Below, in pieces: positions 8,746-17,448 of a DNA stretch of 64,000 nt (within the stretch, counting starts at the first letter, position 1; the number at the start of each line of letters is the position of its first letter). The stretch covers positions 1 through 64,000 of the forward strand of contig NZ_BSDI01000022.1 in the NCBI RefSeq assembly GCF_027923225.1. Reading direction: 5' to 3'. The position numbers were made by a program, and so were the translations under genes. This DNA is from Phytohabitans aurantiacus. GTDB lineage: Bacteria; Actinomycetota; Actinomycetes; Mycobacteriales; Micromonosporaceae. The notes beneath the pieces are model-generated. The model ran no database searches, was not told where the DNA came from, and saw nothing but the letters and a program-made list of their open reading frames with translations.

Positions 8746-10082
8746 ACGACGTGGTCGAGCGGTACGGGACGCCGCTGTACGTGTACCGGCTCGGCGAGGT
8801 GCGGGCCGGTATCCGGGCGCTGCGGGGGGCGGTACCCGAGCAGGTCCGGATCTACTACTCGCTCAAGGCGAACCCGCACCCGGCCGTGGTCGCCGAGACG
8901 GTCCGCGCCGGCCTGTGCAGCGAGGTCAGCTCGTCCGGTGAGCTAGCGGTCGCGCTGGCCGCCGGGCAGCCGCCCGACCGGTGCCTGATGACCGGGCCGG
9001 GCAAGACCGACGCGGAGCTCGACGACGCCCTCGCGCGCGGCGTGCGGTCGTTCTCGGTCGAGTCCGAAGTGGACCACGAACGGCTTGACCGCGCGGCGCG
9101 GCGTCACGGCGTCGCGGTCGACGTGATGTTCCGCCTGAACGCGGTGTCCGCCGGCGCCGGACGGGGGAACGGCCGCGGCTCGGGCCTGCGGATGACCGGG
9201 GCGCCCACCCAGTTCGGCATGGCGCCGGAGGCCGCGCGGCGGATCATCGAGCGCCGCGACCCGTCCGGGCCGGTACGCCCGGTGGGGCTGCACGTCTTTC
9301 CGGCGACAAACGTGGCGGAGCCCGACGACCTGGTCGCCGAGTTCGCGCTGAGCGTGGAGACGGTGGCGGCGTTGCTGCGGCAGACCGGCCTGCCGATGCG
9401 ACTGGTGGACATCGGCGGCGGGTTCGCCGCGCCCTTCGCCCGTCCGGGAAGCCGCACCGAGTACCCGAACCTCCGCGAGCGGCTCGGTGCCGTGCTCGAC
9501 GACGGGCTGCCGGGGTGGCGGGACCAGCGGCCGTGTGTCGCGGTCGAGTCCGGGCGGTACCTCGCCAGCGGCTGCGGCTCGCTGTTCACCACCGTGCTCG
9601 ACGTGAAGACCAGCGGCCCGACGACGTACGTGGTGCTGGACACCGGCGTCAACGCGCTGGGCGGCATGTCCGGCCTGGGGCGGATCCTCGTGCCCGACGC
9701 CCGGCCGGTGGGCGCCCTCGTCCTCGCCGACGCTGACCGCCGGGTCAGCCTGGTGGGGCCGCTGTGCACCCCGCTCGACGTGCTCAGCCGCGGGGCGGCC
9801 ACCGGTGTCCCACGGGTCGGCGACGTGCTGGAGATACCCAACGTCGGCGCGTACGGGCTCACGGCCAGCCTCCTCGCCTTCCTCAGCAAGCCGGTACCGG
9901 CCGAGGTGGTGCTGGAGGAGGACGGCTCGGTGGTGGACGCCCGCCGGCTGGAGCTACTGCCCGTCGAACTCGGCGCGGACGAGGCGCTCCACCTCGCCGG
10001 CCAAGCCCGCCACGGTGGGCCGGTCGAAGAACGCGCGCAGGGGCACCTCGACACCGAAGGCGCTCTGCACGTTCCACAGTAG
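8742..10082 (+). CDS. PLP decarboxylase, DAP/ornithine decarboxylase fold (copy 1)
   Basis: A 446-residue fold-III PLP decarboxylase. YYSLKANP carries the PLP Lys near residue 40, MRLVDIGGG binds the phosphate, and GPLCTPLDV holds the Cys and Asp of the second active-site loop. By analogy with VinO it probably decarboxylates an amino acid bound to a carrier protein, leaving an amino-acyl starter such as a beta-amino acid. The last 43 residues run antisense over the 3' end of the leftward NRPS gene (129-bp overlap, 9954-10082) and lie past the usual end of the domain. A homologue sits at 31574-32869. The start overlaps the ligase stop by 4 bases. Confidence 0.88.
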   Translation: MNDVVERYGTPLYVYRLGEVRAGIRALRGAVPEQVRIYYSLKANPHPAVVAETVRAGLCSEVSSSGELAVALAAGQPPDRCLMTGPGKTDAELDDALARGVRSFSVESEVDHERLDRAARRHGVAVDVMFRLNAVSAGAGRGNGRGSGLRMTGAPTQFGMAPEAARRIIERRDPSGPVRPVGLHVFPATNVAEPDDLVAEFALSVETVAALLRQTGLPMRLVDIGGGFAAPFARPGSRTEYPNLRERLGAVLDDGLPGWRDQRPCVAVESGRYLASGCGSLFTTVLDVKTSGPTTYVVLDTGVNALGGMSGLGRILVPDARPVGALVLADADRRVSLVGPLCTPLDVLSRGAATGVPRVGDVLEIPNVGAYGLTASLLAFLSKPVPAEVVLEEDGSVVDARRLELLPVELGADEALHLAGQARHGGPVEERAQGHLDTEGALHVPQ

Positions 10083-13000
10083 ACGTGCCGCCAGCAGCGA
10101 CGTGCCGCCGCACGCGAACACGTCGTCGTCGGGGGCGATGTCGTCGCGCTTGAGCAGGTCCCGGGCGAAGCCGAGGATCACCTGTTCGTGGCGTGCGGCC
10201 GGCGGTGGCGCGTCGGCGACGTTCAGCGCCAGCGTGGGCTCGGCGGCGAACCGGGCGGCCAGCGCGCCGAACCCGGCCACGAGCGCCTCGACGGTGCCGC
10301 GGGCGTACACCGTGGCGGCGTACTCGATCGCCCCGCCATAGCGCCCGTCCGGGTACGGCCACAGGGTGAGGGCGAGGTCGGTGCGGGCCGCCGTCGGGGC
10401 CTCGGACAGTACCGCCACGTCGCGTTCGCGCCGGTGCGGACCGGCCAGGCCGTCGCCCGCCATCGTGAACTGCGTCTGGAACAGCGGCGTACGGGACAGG
10501 TCGCGCGGTCCCGCCACGGCATCGGCGACGATCTCGAACGGGGCGCCGTGCCGGGCGAAACCCTCGCGGCAGGCGCGCTCGACCCGGGCCAGCGCCTCGG
10601 CGAACGGCAGCTCCGGCGCCAGCCGCGACCGGATGACCACCGTCTCGATGAACGGACCGACGAGCTCGTGCAGCTCGGGTCGGGACCGTCCCGCGTGTGG
10701 CACGCCGACCCCGAAGTCCCAGCCGCCGCCGGCCCGGCCGAGCAGCACCGTCCACAGTGTCAGGAACGCGACGTACGGCGTGGCGCCGGCGTCGCGACCA
10801 GCCGCCAGCAGACCGTCCACAACGGACGCGGGCAGCTCGAAGGCGATCGCGGCACCGTCGAGGCTCCGCCGCGCGGGGCGCTCGTGGGCGGTCGGCAGCT
10901 CCAGCGGCGGCAGGCCGTCGAGCGTTTCCCGCCAGTACGCGAGGTCGTCGGCCAGCTCCGCGGCGGGGCGCGCGCGCAGCCACGCGACGGCGTCCGGGTA
11001 GCGCAAGGCCGGGCGGTGGAGTGTCGGGGTACGCCCGGCCGCCAGCACGGCGACCGTCTCGGCGATCTGCCGGTCCAGCAGCCGGGCCGACCAGCCGTCG
11101 CAGACGATGTGGTGGCAGACCAGTACCAGCAGCTGCTCCGGCCCGCCGTCGTGGACGAGGGTGGCCCGGAACAGCGGCGCCACGGCCAGGTCGAAGCCCT
11201 CGGCCAGCTCCGCGGCGACCACCTTGCCGATGCCGGACGGGGACACCCGCTCGACGCGCAGCGGCACGCCAGGGTCGCTCTCGACGATGGCCGCCAGCCC
11301 GTCGGCGTCCATGACGTAGCGGGTGCGCAGCACGTCGTGACAGCCCATGACCAGCGCCAGCGCCCGCTCGACCACCTCGGGCGGGACGCCGGCCGGCAGC
11401 CAGGTGAGGATCGGCAGCAGGTACTCCGGGCTGGCCGGGTTCATCCGGTCGAGCACCCAGAAGCGCTCCTGCGCGGGCGAGAGCGGAAGGCGCGCTCCGG
11501 GTGGCAGCGGCTCGATGGGCTGCGCCTGTTCGGCCTCGCGCAGCAGTCGCGCCTGGGCCCGGACGGTCGTCGCCCGGTGCAGGTCGCGGAAGTCCAGCGC
11601 CAGCCCGGTCGCCTCGCGCAGGTCGGCCGCGAGGCGGGTCATCAGCAGGGAGTGGCCGCCGAGGCGGTAGAAGTCGTCATCGGGTCCGATGTCGTCGACG
11701 GCGAGCAGGCGACGCCATACCGACATCACGATGCGCGTCTCGGTGGACGCCGGCACGCCTTCCCCCACGGCGCCGTTCGCCGGCCCGGTCCGGTCCGGCT
11801 CGGGCAGCCGCGCGCGGTCCGTCTTGCCGCTCACCGTCCGCGGCAGCGCGTCGAGCCGGGTAAACAGCGCCGGCACCATGGCCGGCGGGAGCCGCCGGCG
11901 CAGGTGGTCGGCCAGGCCGTCCACGGTGCTCTCGCGCCCGGTGACCACCCAGGCCGCGAGCTGCCGGGTGCCGCGGCCGTCGGTGACCACCCGGACCGCC
12001 GCCTCGGTCACGTCGGGATGCGCGGCCAGCGCCGCCTCCACCTCGGCCGGTTCTATCCGTACGCCGTTGAGCTTCACCTGGTCGTCGGCCCGGCTCACGA
12101 ACTCCAGCGTCCCGTCCGGGCGCGGCCGCACGAGGTCGCCGGTCCGGTACAGGCGCGCCCCGGGTGGCCCCTCGGGGTCCGGCAGGAACCGCTCGGCGGT
12201 CAGCGCCGCCTCGCCGTGGTACCCGCGGGCGACGCCGACGCCGCCGAGGTACAGCTCGCGCGGCGCCGGGTCGTCGCTGACGCCAGGGTCGGGCGGGAGC
12301 AGTACCGCCCGGGCGCCGTCGATGGGGCGGCCGATCGGTACCGGGCCGGAGGCCTGCGCGGGATCGAACCACCCGGCCAGGGCGTCGATGGAGCACTCGG
12401 TGGGCCCGTAGGTGTTCAGGATCTGGACGTCGAGCTGGCGCAGGACGCGCTGGCACAGCTCGGCGTGCAGCGGTTCGCCCGCGCAGCAGATCAGCCGGAG
12501 GCTCCGGCACGAGGCCAGGTCCGGCTCGTTGGCGAGCAGCCGCAGCATCGTGGGCACCACCTGCAGGACGGTGGCTCGCTGCTCGCGGATCGACCGGACG
12601 AGCTCGGCGGCGTCGCGTCCGGCGTCGGGCCGGCCGAACGTCACGGCGCCGCCGCACAGCAGCGGCGCGAAGATCTCCCACCCGGCGGCGTCGAAGGCCA
12701 GCGGCGTCTTCTGCAGTACCCGGTCGGCGTCCGAGAGGCCGAGCGCGCGTACGCCCCAGCGGACCCGGTTCGCGATGCCGGCGTGCTCGACCACGACTCC
12801 CTTGGGGCGGCCCGTCGAGCCCGAGGTGAAGATCATGTACGCGGCGCGGTCCGGCGCGGCGGCCGGCAGCGGGCGGTCGCCACCGGCCGGCCGGGAGACG
12901 TCCCAGACGACGGCGTGGCCGAGCGGCTCGCGTGGCGCCCCGCCGGCGGTGGTGAGCACGATCCGGGCCCCGGCCAGGTCGAGGACCTCGCGCAGGCGGG

Positions 13001-13268
13001 CGGCGGGCGCCATCGGGTCCAGCGGCACGTAGCAGCCGCCGGCCAGCCAGGTGCCCAGCAGCGCGGCGACCAGGTCGGGACCGGGCGGGACGTGGATGCC
13101 CACAGTGGACTCCGCGCGGACGCCGTGCGCGGCGAGCGCGCCGGCGACGCGCCGCGCGGCCGACTCCAGCTCCCGGTACGTGACGACCCGCGATCCGGAC
13201 CGGACGGCCGGCGCCTCCGGGTGGCGGCGTGCCCGATCGAGGAACAGCTCAGGAAGCAACGCTGGCAT
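9954..13268 (-). CDS. NRPS: A-PCP-C-PCP
   Basis: A 1104-residue NRPS. The A domain (1-500) is intact: FTSGSTGRPKG, NTYGPTE, LYRTGD and SGKTDR with the catalytic Lys. Its specificity pocket, aligned by eye to GrsA, reads D-A-W-Q-C-A-T-I-D-K. The closest code I recall is one used for Gln, but this is weak. PCP1 has GGHSL (Ser near 539), the C domain has an intact HHIVCDGWS near 718, and PCP2 has GGTSL (Ser near 1056). There is no thioesterase. It is the last gene of a leftward operon and starts inside the MbtH gene (20-bp overlap), in line with the A domain needing MbtH. Ending on a free carrier implies hand-over to another C domain. Confidence 0.93.
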   Translation of the reverse strand: MPALLPELFLDRARRHPEAPAVRSGSRVVTYRELESAARRVAGALAAHGVRAESTVGIHVPPGPDLVAALLGTWLAGGCYVPLDPMAPAARLREVLDLAGARIVLTTAGGAPREPLGHAVVWDVSRPAGGDRPLPAAAPDRAAYMIFTSGSTGRPKGVVVEHAGIANRVRWGVRALGLSDADRVLQKTPLAFDAAGWEIFAPLLCGGAVTFGRPDAGRDAAELVRSIREQRATVLQVVPTMLRLLANEPDLASCRSLRLICCAGEPLHAELCQRVLRQLDVQILNTYGPTECSIDALAGWFDPAQASGPVPIGRPIDGARAVLLPPDPGVSDDPAPRELYLGGVGVARGYHGEAALTAERFLPDPEGPPGARLYRTGDLVRPRPDGTLEFVSRADDQVKLNGVRIEPAEVEAALAAHPDVTEAAVRVVTDGRGTRQLAAWVVTGRESTVDGLADHLRRRLPPAMVPALFTRLDALPRTVSGKTDRARLPEPDRTGPANGAVGEGVPASTETRIVMSVWRRLLAVDDIGPDDDFYRLGGHSLLMTRLAADLREATGLALDFRDLHRATTVRAQARLLREAEQAQPIEPLPPGARLPLSPAQERFWVLDRMNPASPEYLLPILTWLPAGVPPEVVERALALVMGCHDVLRTRYVMDADGLAAIVESDPGVPLRVERVSPSGIGKVVAAELAEGFDLAVAPLFRATLVHDGGPEQLLVLVCHHIVCDGWSARLLDRQIAETVAVLAAGRTPTLHRPALRYPDAVAWLRARPAAELADDLAYWRETLDGLPPLELPTAHERPARRSLDGAAIAFELPASVVDGLLAAGRDAGATPYVAFLTLWTVLLGRAGGGWDFGVGVPHAGRSRPELHELVGPFIETVVIRSRLAPELPFAEALARVERACREGFARHGAPFEIVADAVAGPRDLSRTPLFQTQFTMAGDGLAGPHRRERDVAVLSEAPTAARTDLALTLWPYPDGRYGGAIEYAATVYARGTVEALVAGFGALAARFAAEPTLALNVADAPPPAARHEQVILGFARDLLKRDDIAPDDDVFACGGTSLLAARLLWNVQSAFGVEVPLRAFFDRPTVAGLAGEVERLVRAEFDGQ

Positions 13269-13458
13269 CGGCTGCCTCGTCGCCGTTTCGGGCGCTGAGC
13301 GGGCGCATGTCCGTCCACACCTCGGCGATGTGGCGCAGGCACTCCTCGCGGCCGCCGGTGAAACCGTCCGCGCGCCACCCGTCGGGCGGACGCCGGTCCG
13401 CCTCCCAGATCGAGTACTGCTCCTCCTGGTTGACCACCACCTGGTACGTCCGGTTCAC
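13249..13458 (-). CDS. MbtH-like protein
   Basis: A 69-residue MbtH-family protein, a small partner that activates or stabilises NRPS adenylation domains. The signature is nearly complete: NQEEQYSIW, PPDGW, ECLRHIAEVW and TDMRPLS. The GTG at 13458 overlaps the stop of the upstream adenylation gene (GTGA), and the downstream NRPS starts 20 bases before its stop. It probably serves both neighbouring A domains. Confidence 0.95.
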   Translation of the reverse strand: MNRTYQVVVNQEEQYSIWEADRRPPDGWRADGFTGGREECLRHIAEVWTDMRPLSARNGDEAADASVAS

Positions 13459-15080
13459 AGCAGGTTCTCCAATGCGCGTCGGTCGACTTTTCCGTTGGCG
13501 GTCAGCGGGACGGCGTCGATGGCGACGATCTCCGCGGGGACCATGTGTGCGGGCAGTTCGGCGGCGAGGCCGGCGCGCAGGCCGGCGGCGTCTAAGGGGT
13601 GGCCGGGCACGGGTAGTACGAACGCGGCGAGCCGCTGCGCGACCGGCGGCCCGTACGCGATCACCACCGCCTCGTCGACGCCGGCGCGCCGCCGCAGGGC
13701 CTCGCGGACCTCGCCGGGCTCGACCCGGTACCCGCGGATCTTCACCTGGTGGTCGACCCGCCCGAGGAACTCCAGGTAGCCAGGCCAGAGCCACCGCGCC
13801 CGGTCGCCGGTGCGGTAGAGGCGCGCGCCGGCCGGCCCGAAGGGATCGGGCACGTACCGGTCCGCGGTCAGTGCGGGGTCACGCAGGTACCCGCGGGAGA
13901 CGCCCGCGCCACCCACGTGCACCTCGCCGGGTACGCCCACCGGCACCTGTTCGAGCCGGTCGTCCAGCACGTACATCGTGGTGTTCGGGATCGGCGCGCC
14001 GAGCGGCACGAGCCCCTCCGATCCGGCGCCCGCCACCCGCTGGCCCGAGTTCCCGACCGTGATCTCGGTCGGGCCGTACTCGGTCGCGACCGGCGTGCCG
14101 CCCGGCCCGGCGAGCTCGCTCCAGCGCCGCGCCAGCTCGGTGGTGAAGGCGTCACCGGCGGCGATGACGAGCCCGGCGAGGTCACGCGCCTGCTCCGGGT
14201 ACAGGTCGAGGCTGAGCAGGTTGAGATGGCCGGGGGTCATCTTGACGAAGCTGTAGGGCGCACCGGCCACCAGCAGGGCGCCGAGGTCCGCGAGGTCGAG
14301 CGGATCGGGCAGCAGGTCGACGCGCTGGCCGACCAGCAACGGCGTGAACAGGCTCGGCACGCCCAGGTCGAAGCCGATCGACGTGAAGAACGGCGACCCG
14401 CCCTCGCCCCGCGCGGCGTACTCCTCGGCGGTCCACAGTAGATAGTTGAGCAGGCCGCCGTGCTCGACAAGTACACCCTTGGGGTCGCCGGTGGAGCCGG
14501 AGGTGTAGATGACGTACGCCAGGCCGCTGGGCCGGGGCGCGACGTCCACCGGCGTTCGGGGCAGCGCCGCGATCGCCTCCCGCCGCTCGTCCAGGAGCAC
14601 GAAGTCGCCGGCGTCGAGGGGCTCCAGCACGCCCCGCAGTCCGGCGACGGTCACCACCAGCGCGCAGCCGGCCCTGGACGCCATCCGCCGCAGCCGCGGG
14701 GTCGGCAGGTCCGGGTCGAGCGGCACGTAGGTGGCGCCCGCCTTCCAGATGCCCAGCAGGGCCGGCAGCAGGTCGGCCGTGCGGCGCAGGCACACGCCGA
14801 CGGGCGCCTCCGGCCGGACGCCCAGACCCGCGAGATGGTGGGCGATCTGGTTCGACCGCTCGTCGAGCTCCCGATACGTCAGGCGGGCGCCGGACACCGT
14901 GACCGCCAGGGCGTCGGGCGTCCTGCCCGCCTGCGCCCGGAAGAGGTCCACGACGGTGGCGGCCGGCCGGTGCTCCCGCGGGCCGGTGCTCCAGCTCTCC
15001 AGCGCCTTGCGCTCCTCGTCCGGCAACCGAGCCGCGGCGGCGTCGCCAGCCGTCTCGAAGCGCCATCCCGGCCCGCTCAT
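13455..15080 (-). CDS. Free-standing NRPS adenylation domain
   Basis: A 541-residue single A domain without its own carrier. It shows YTSGSTGDPKG, TEYGPTE, LYRTGDRARW and NGKVDRRALE at the C-terminus with the catalytic Lys. The pocket read by eye is D-L-P-K-I-A-E-V-G-K, closest among codes I recall to the Asn family DLTKxGEVGK. That fits the nearby AsnO-like hydroxylase, but both points are inference. It must load a carrier in trans, for instance PCP1 or PCP2 of NRPS 2612-7258 or the carrier at 200-1270. Its ATG overlaps the thioesterase stop (ATGA), and MbtH follows with another overlap. Confidence 0.92.
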   Translation of the reverse strand: MSGPGWRFETAGDAAAARLPDEERKALESWSTGPREHRPAATVVDLFRAQAGRTPDALAVTVSGARLTYRELDERSNQIAHHLAGLGVRPEAPVGVCLRRTADLLPALLGIWKAGATYVPLDPDLPTPRLRRMASRAGCALVVTVAGLRGVLEPLDAGDFVLLDERREAIAALPRTPVDVAPRPSGLAYVIYTSGSTGDPKGVLVEHGGLLNYLLWTAEEYAARGEGGSPFFTSIGFDLGVPSLFTPLLVGQRVDLLPDPLDLADLGALLVAGAPYSFVKMTPGHLNLLSLDLYPEQARDLAGLVIAAGDAFTTELARRWSELAGPGGTPVATEYGPTEITVGNSGQRVAGAGSEGLVPLGAPIPNTTMYVLDDRLEQVPVGVPGEVHVGGAGVSRGYLRDPALTADRYVPDPFGPAGARLYRTGDRARWLWPGYLEFLGRVDHQVKIRGYRVEPGEVREALRRRAGVDEAVVIAYGPPVAQRLAAFVLPVPGHPLDAAGLRAGLAAELPAHMVPAEIVAIDAVPLTANGKVDRRALENLL

Positions 15081-15847
15081 GGCCGCGCCCGCCCGTCCAG
15101 CAGCGCCCGCGCGACGTCCGCCATCCGCGGGCCGGCCTCGCGCAGCAGGTAATGGCCGGCGTCGAGCAGGTGCAGGGAGAACTCGCCGGTCGTCTCCTCG
15201 GACCACGCGGCCATCGCCGCGCGGCTGGTGAAGCGGTCGTGCCGGCCGCCGATCACGGTTATCGGCGCGTCCAGGGGCGGGCCCGCCGAGTAGCGGAGCC
15301 GCTCGACCGCGCGGTAGTCGGCCCGCAGGATCCGTTCGAAGATCGCCATGAGGCCGGCGTCGTCGAGCACCTCCGGCGCCATGCCGCCGTACCCGATGAC
15401 CCGGTCGAGCAGTTCGTCGCGCGGCAGCAGGTGCAGGGGGTCGTCGACGCGGCGGTGCGGCGGCGCCTCGGTCGACGACAGCACGACCATCGCCGGCCGC
15501 GGGCCGCCGGCGGCGTGCAGGCGGCGGGCGTACTCGTAGGCCAGCACGCTGCCCGAGCAGTGTCCTACCAGGAGGAACGGCAGGTCGCTGAGCGGCGCCA
15601 GTACCGGCTCCAGGTGTGCGAACAGGTCGTCCGGATCGTCCAGGAGCGGTTCGTGGAGCCGGTTCTCCCGGCCGGGCAACCGGATCGCGCAGAGCTCGAC
15701 GCCGGCGGGCAGCGCGTCCAGCCACGAGTGAAACGCGGCACCGCCACCACCGACGTGCGGGAAGCAGATCATCCGCAGCCTCGGGTCACCGGCGGTGCGC
15801 GAGCGCGCCAGCCACCGGCCGGAGACCGGGACGTTCAGTGTCGTCAT
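15077..15847 (-). CDS. Type II thioesterase with Cys nucleophile
   Basis: A 256-residue alpha/beta-hydrolase of the type II (editing) thioesterase family, which clears misprimed carriers. It has the N-terminal ICFPHVGGG, RLPGREN, the Asp region GGRHDRF and a C-terminal DAGHYLL His. The nucleophile elbow reads GHCSGS instead of GHSxG, so Cys97 replaces the catalytic Ser. Cys nucleophiles are known in some NRPS/PKS thioesterases and alter acyl transfer. First gene of the leftward operon TE, A, MbtH, NRPS. It faces the hydroxylase gene across a promoter region with the shared cluster motif. Confidence 0.9.
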   Translation of the reverse strand: MTTLNVPVSGRWLARSRTAGDPRLRMICFPHVGGGGAAFHSWLDALPAGVELCAIRLPGRENRLHEPLLDDPDDLFAHLEPVLAPLSDLPFLLVGHCSGSVLAYEYARRLHAAGGPRPAMVVLSSTEAPPHRRVDDPLHLLPRDELLDRVIGYGGMAPEVLDDAGLMAIFERILRADYRAVERLRYSAGPPLDAPITVIGGRHDRFTSRAAMAAWSEETTGEFSLHLLDAGHYLLREAGPRMADVARALLDGRARP

Positions 15848-15884
15848 TGGACTCCAGCGTGGGCGCCGTCCCGGCGCCGGGCCA

Positions 15885-15971
15885 GGCAACGGCGAGGCAA
15901 CGGCCCGGCAGCTTGGCACCGCGCAGTTGCCCGTGCGATGCCTGGAGTCCGCGCGGGGCGGCTGCGAGAGT
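15885..15971. promoter_or_regulatory. Shared cluster motif, divergent promoter 2
   Basis: GGCAACGGC repeats at 15885 and 15896 (11-base period) with a weaker GGCAGC at 15907, GTTGCC at 15926 and GGGGCGGCTGC at 15955. The GTTGCC-to-GGGGCGGC distance is 29 bases, exactly as at 22072/22101. If GAGAGT at 15966-15971 is the -10 box, the hydroxylase message would start at or near its GTG at 15978, so it could be leaderless. Confidence 0.55.
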
Positions 15972-15977
15972 CGTGCG

Positions 15978-16949
15978 GTGATTAGTGACCTCGTGGACCT
16001 GCGGGACGTGGCACTGACCCCCGCCGAGCGGTCCGTGACCAGCGCGGTGGTGGAGCGCCTCATACGCACGGCGCCCGAGTGGGTCGACGACACGGCCTGG
16101 CAGGCGCGCGCCCGGTCGCAGAGCTGCCACCTGCCGGTCCGCCTGCTGGAGGCGATCAGGAGCTTCCGGTACGACGGGGGCCTGTCCGGGAGGCTGTCCG
16201 TCACCAACCTGCCCATCGACGTGGCGTCGCTGCCCGGTACGCCGAACGAGGCGGACTCGGTCGAGCGGTCCGTCACGGTGCCCGCGGCCCTCGCCATGCT
16301 CCTCGGGCTGCAGCTCGGTGAGGTCATCGCCTACCGCGACGAGAAGCAGGGCGCGATGGTGCAGAACGTCGTGCCCGTACGGTCGCTGGCGCGGTCGCAG
16401 AGCAACGGCGGCTCGGTGCCCCTGGAGTTCCACACCGAGAACGCCTTCCATCCGGACCGCCCCCACTACGTCGGCTTGCTATGCCTGCGGCCCGCCCACG
16501 AAGGGCAGGTCGGCACGCGGGTGGCGTCGATCCGCCGAGCCCTGCCGCTGATCGACGACGCGAGCCGGGCCATCCTGCACGAGGACCGGTTCGTCACCGC
16601 GGCCCCGCCGTCGTTCCGGCTGGCGTCGCGGTCGGCGCCGCGCCCGGTACTGGAGGGCAGCACGGACGACCCGGACCTCTGCGTCGACTTCCACGCCACC
16701 ACCGCCCTCGACGAGCCGGCCGCCCGGGCGCTGGCGCGGCTGCGCGAGGCGCTGATGGAGGTCCGCGCCGACCTCGTGCTGAGCCCGGGCGACATGGTCT
16801 TCCTGGACAACCGGCTGGTCGTGCACGGGCGCGTGGGGTTCCAGCCGCGCTACGACGGCAGCGATCGCTGGCTGCACCGCGTCTTCGTGCACCTGGACAG
16901 CCGCCGCACCCGGCCGCGCCGGATCGACAACGGCTCCGTACTGGTCTGA
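15978..16949 (+). CDS. AsnO-like Fe(II)/2-oxoglutarate amino acid beta-hydroxylase
   Basis: A 323-residue clavaminate-synthase/TauD-type oxygenase, close in pattern to AsnO of the calcium-dependent antibiotic pathway, which 3-hydroxylates free L-Asn. Iron ligands are His152 and Glu154 in FHTENAFH and a distal His in VVHGRVGF. The 2-oxoglutarate Arg is in DRWLHRVFV. APPSFRL and RYDGSDRWL are also family features. VioC-type Arg hydroxylases share the fold, so Arg or another polar amino acid is possible. The GTG at 15978 is used because no upstream ATG gives a better N-terminus; no clear ribosome site precedes it. Transcribed alone, away from the thioesterase operon. Confidence 0.88.
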   Translation: MISDLVDLRDVALTPAERSVTSAVVERLIRTAPEWVDDTAWQARARSQSCHLPVRLLEAIRSFRYDGGLSGRLSVTNLPIDVASLPGTPNEADSVERSVTVPAALAMLLGLQLGEVIAYRDEKQGAMVQNVVPVRSLARSQSNGGSVPLEFHTENAFHPDRPHYVGLLCLRPAHEGQVGTRVASIRRALPLIDDASRAILHEDRFVTAAPPSFRLASRSAPRPVLEGSTDDPDLCVDFHATTALDEPAARALARLREALMEVRADLVLSPGDMVFLDNRLVVHGRVGFQPRYDGSDRWLHRVFVHLDSRRTRPRRIDNGSVLV

Positions 16950-16986
16950 CCGCTAGACCGCGGCGGGTCGTGTAGCCGCGGAGGGC

Positions 16987-17038
16987 GAGGCCGCGGGAGC
17001 AGCGGTCTTGCGCGCGGCGGACGTCGCGGTAGCTCGAT
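16987..17038. repeat. Dispersed ~52-bp repeat, copy 2
   Basis: Second copy of the repeat at 125-176, sitting between the convergent ends of the hydroxylase and AcpS genes. Similarity to the copy at 40025-40076 extends about 15 bases further to the left, with GCGGAG-GC before the core. Confidence 0.6.
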
Positions 17039-17057
17039 ATCCCTTGGAATAGAACAT

Positions 17058-17432
17058 CTACGCCGGGATCGCGACCGCCACGCCGAACACGAGTCCACCT
17101 TGGTGGCTCAGCGACAGCTCGACGCGCGCGACCCGTTGACGGGTGGCGATCGCCAGCGCCCCGCCGCGCATGGTGACGACCGGCGCGCCGTGGGCGTCCC
17201 CGAGCACCTCGATGTCCCGCCATGCCAGCCCCTGGCCGAGTCCCCGGCCCAGTGCCTTCGCGACCGCCTCCTTGGCGCAGAACCGGCCGGCCAGGTACTC
17301 GCCGCGCCGCCGCGTGCCGAGCGTGTCGGCGACCGCCAGCTCCGCGTCGGTGAAGACCATCCGCCGCCCGCGCGGGTGCGCGGCGATCGGCGCGAAGCGC
17401 GCCACGTCGACCAGGTCGGCACCGATCCTCAT
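17058..17432 (-). CDS. acpS: AcpS-type phosphopantetheinyl transferase
   Basis: A 124-residue holo-ACP synthase. It has the N-terminal IGADLVDVARF with the metal-binding Asp, RFCAKEAVAKALG with the second acidic site, and a C-terminal LSLSHQGGLVFG. It transfers the 4'-phosphopantetheine arm to carriers. AcpS types prefer discrete type II carriers, so the small ACPs at 23452 and 32893 are the natural clients. No Sfp-type enzyme for the NRPS carriers is visible in the window. Last gene of the leftward operon, 16 bases after the acyl-CoA dehydrogenase. Confidence 0.93.
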   Translation of the reverse strand: MRIGADLVDVARFAPIAAHPRGRRMVFTDAELAVADTLGTRRRGEYLAGRFCAKEAVAKALGRGLGQGLAWRDIEVLGDAHGAPVVTMRGGALAIATRQRVARVELSLSHQGGLVFGVAVAIPA

Positions 17433-17448
17433 CGCACTGACCGTGTTT

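Noticed and set aside
15885..15912. SARP-type binding site (direct repeats with 11-bp period)
   Set aside because: The period fits, but no SARP gene is in the window, and the repeats stand farther from the proposed -10 box than SARP sites do. Recorded only as a shared motif.
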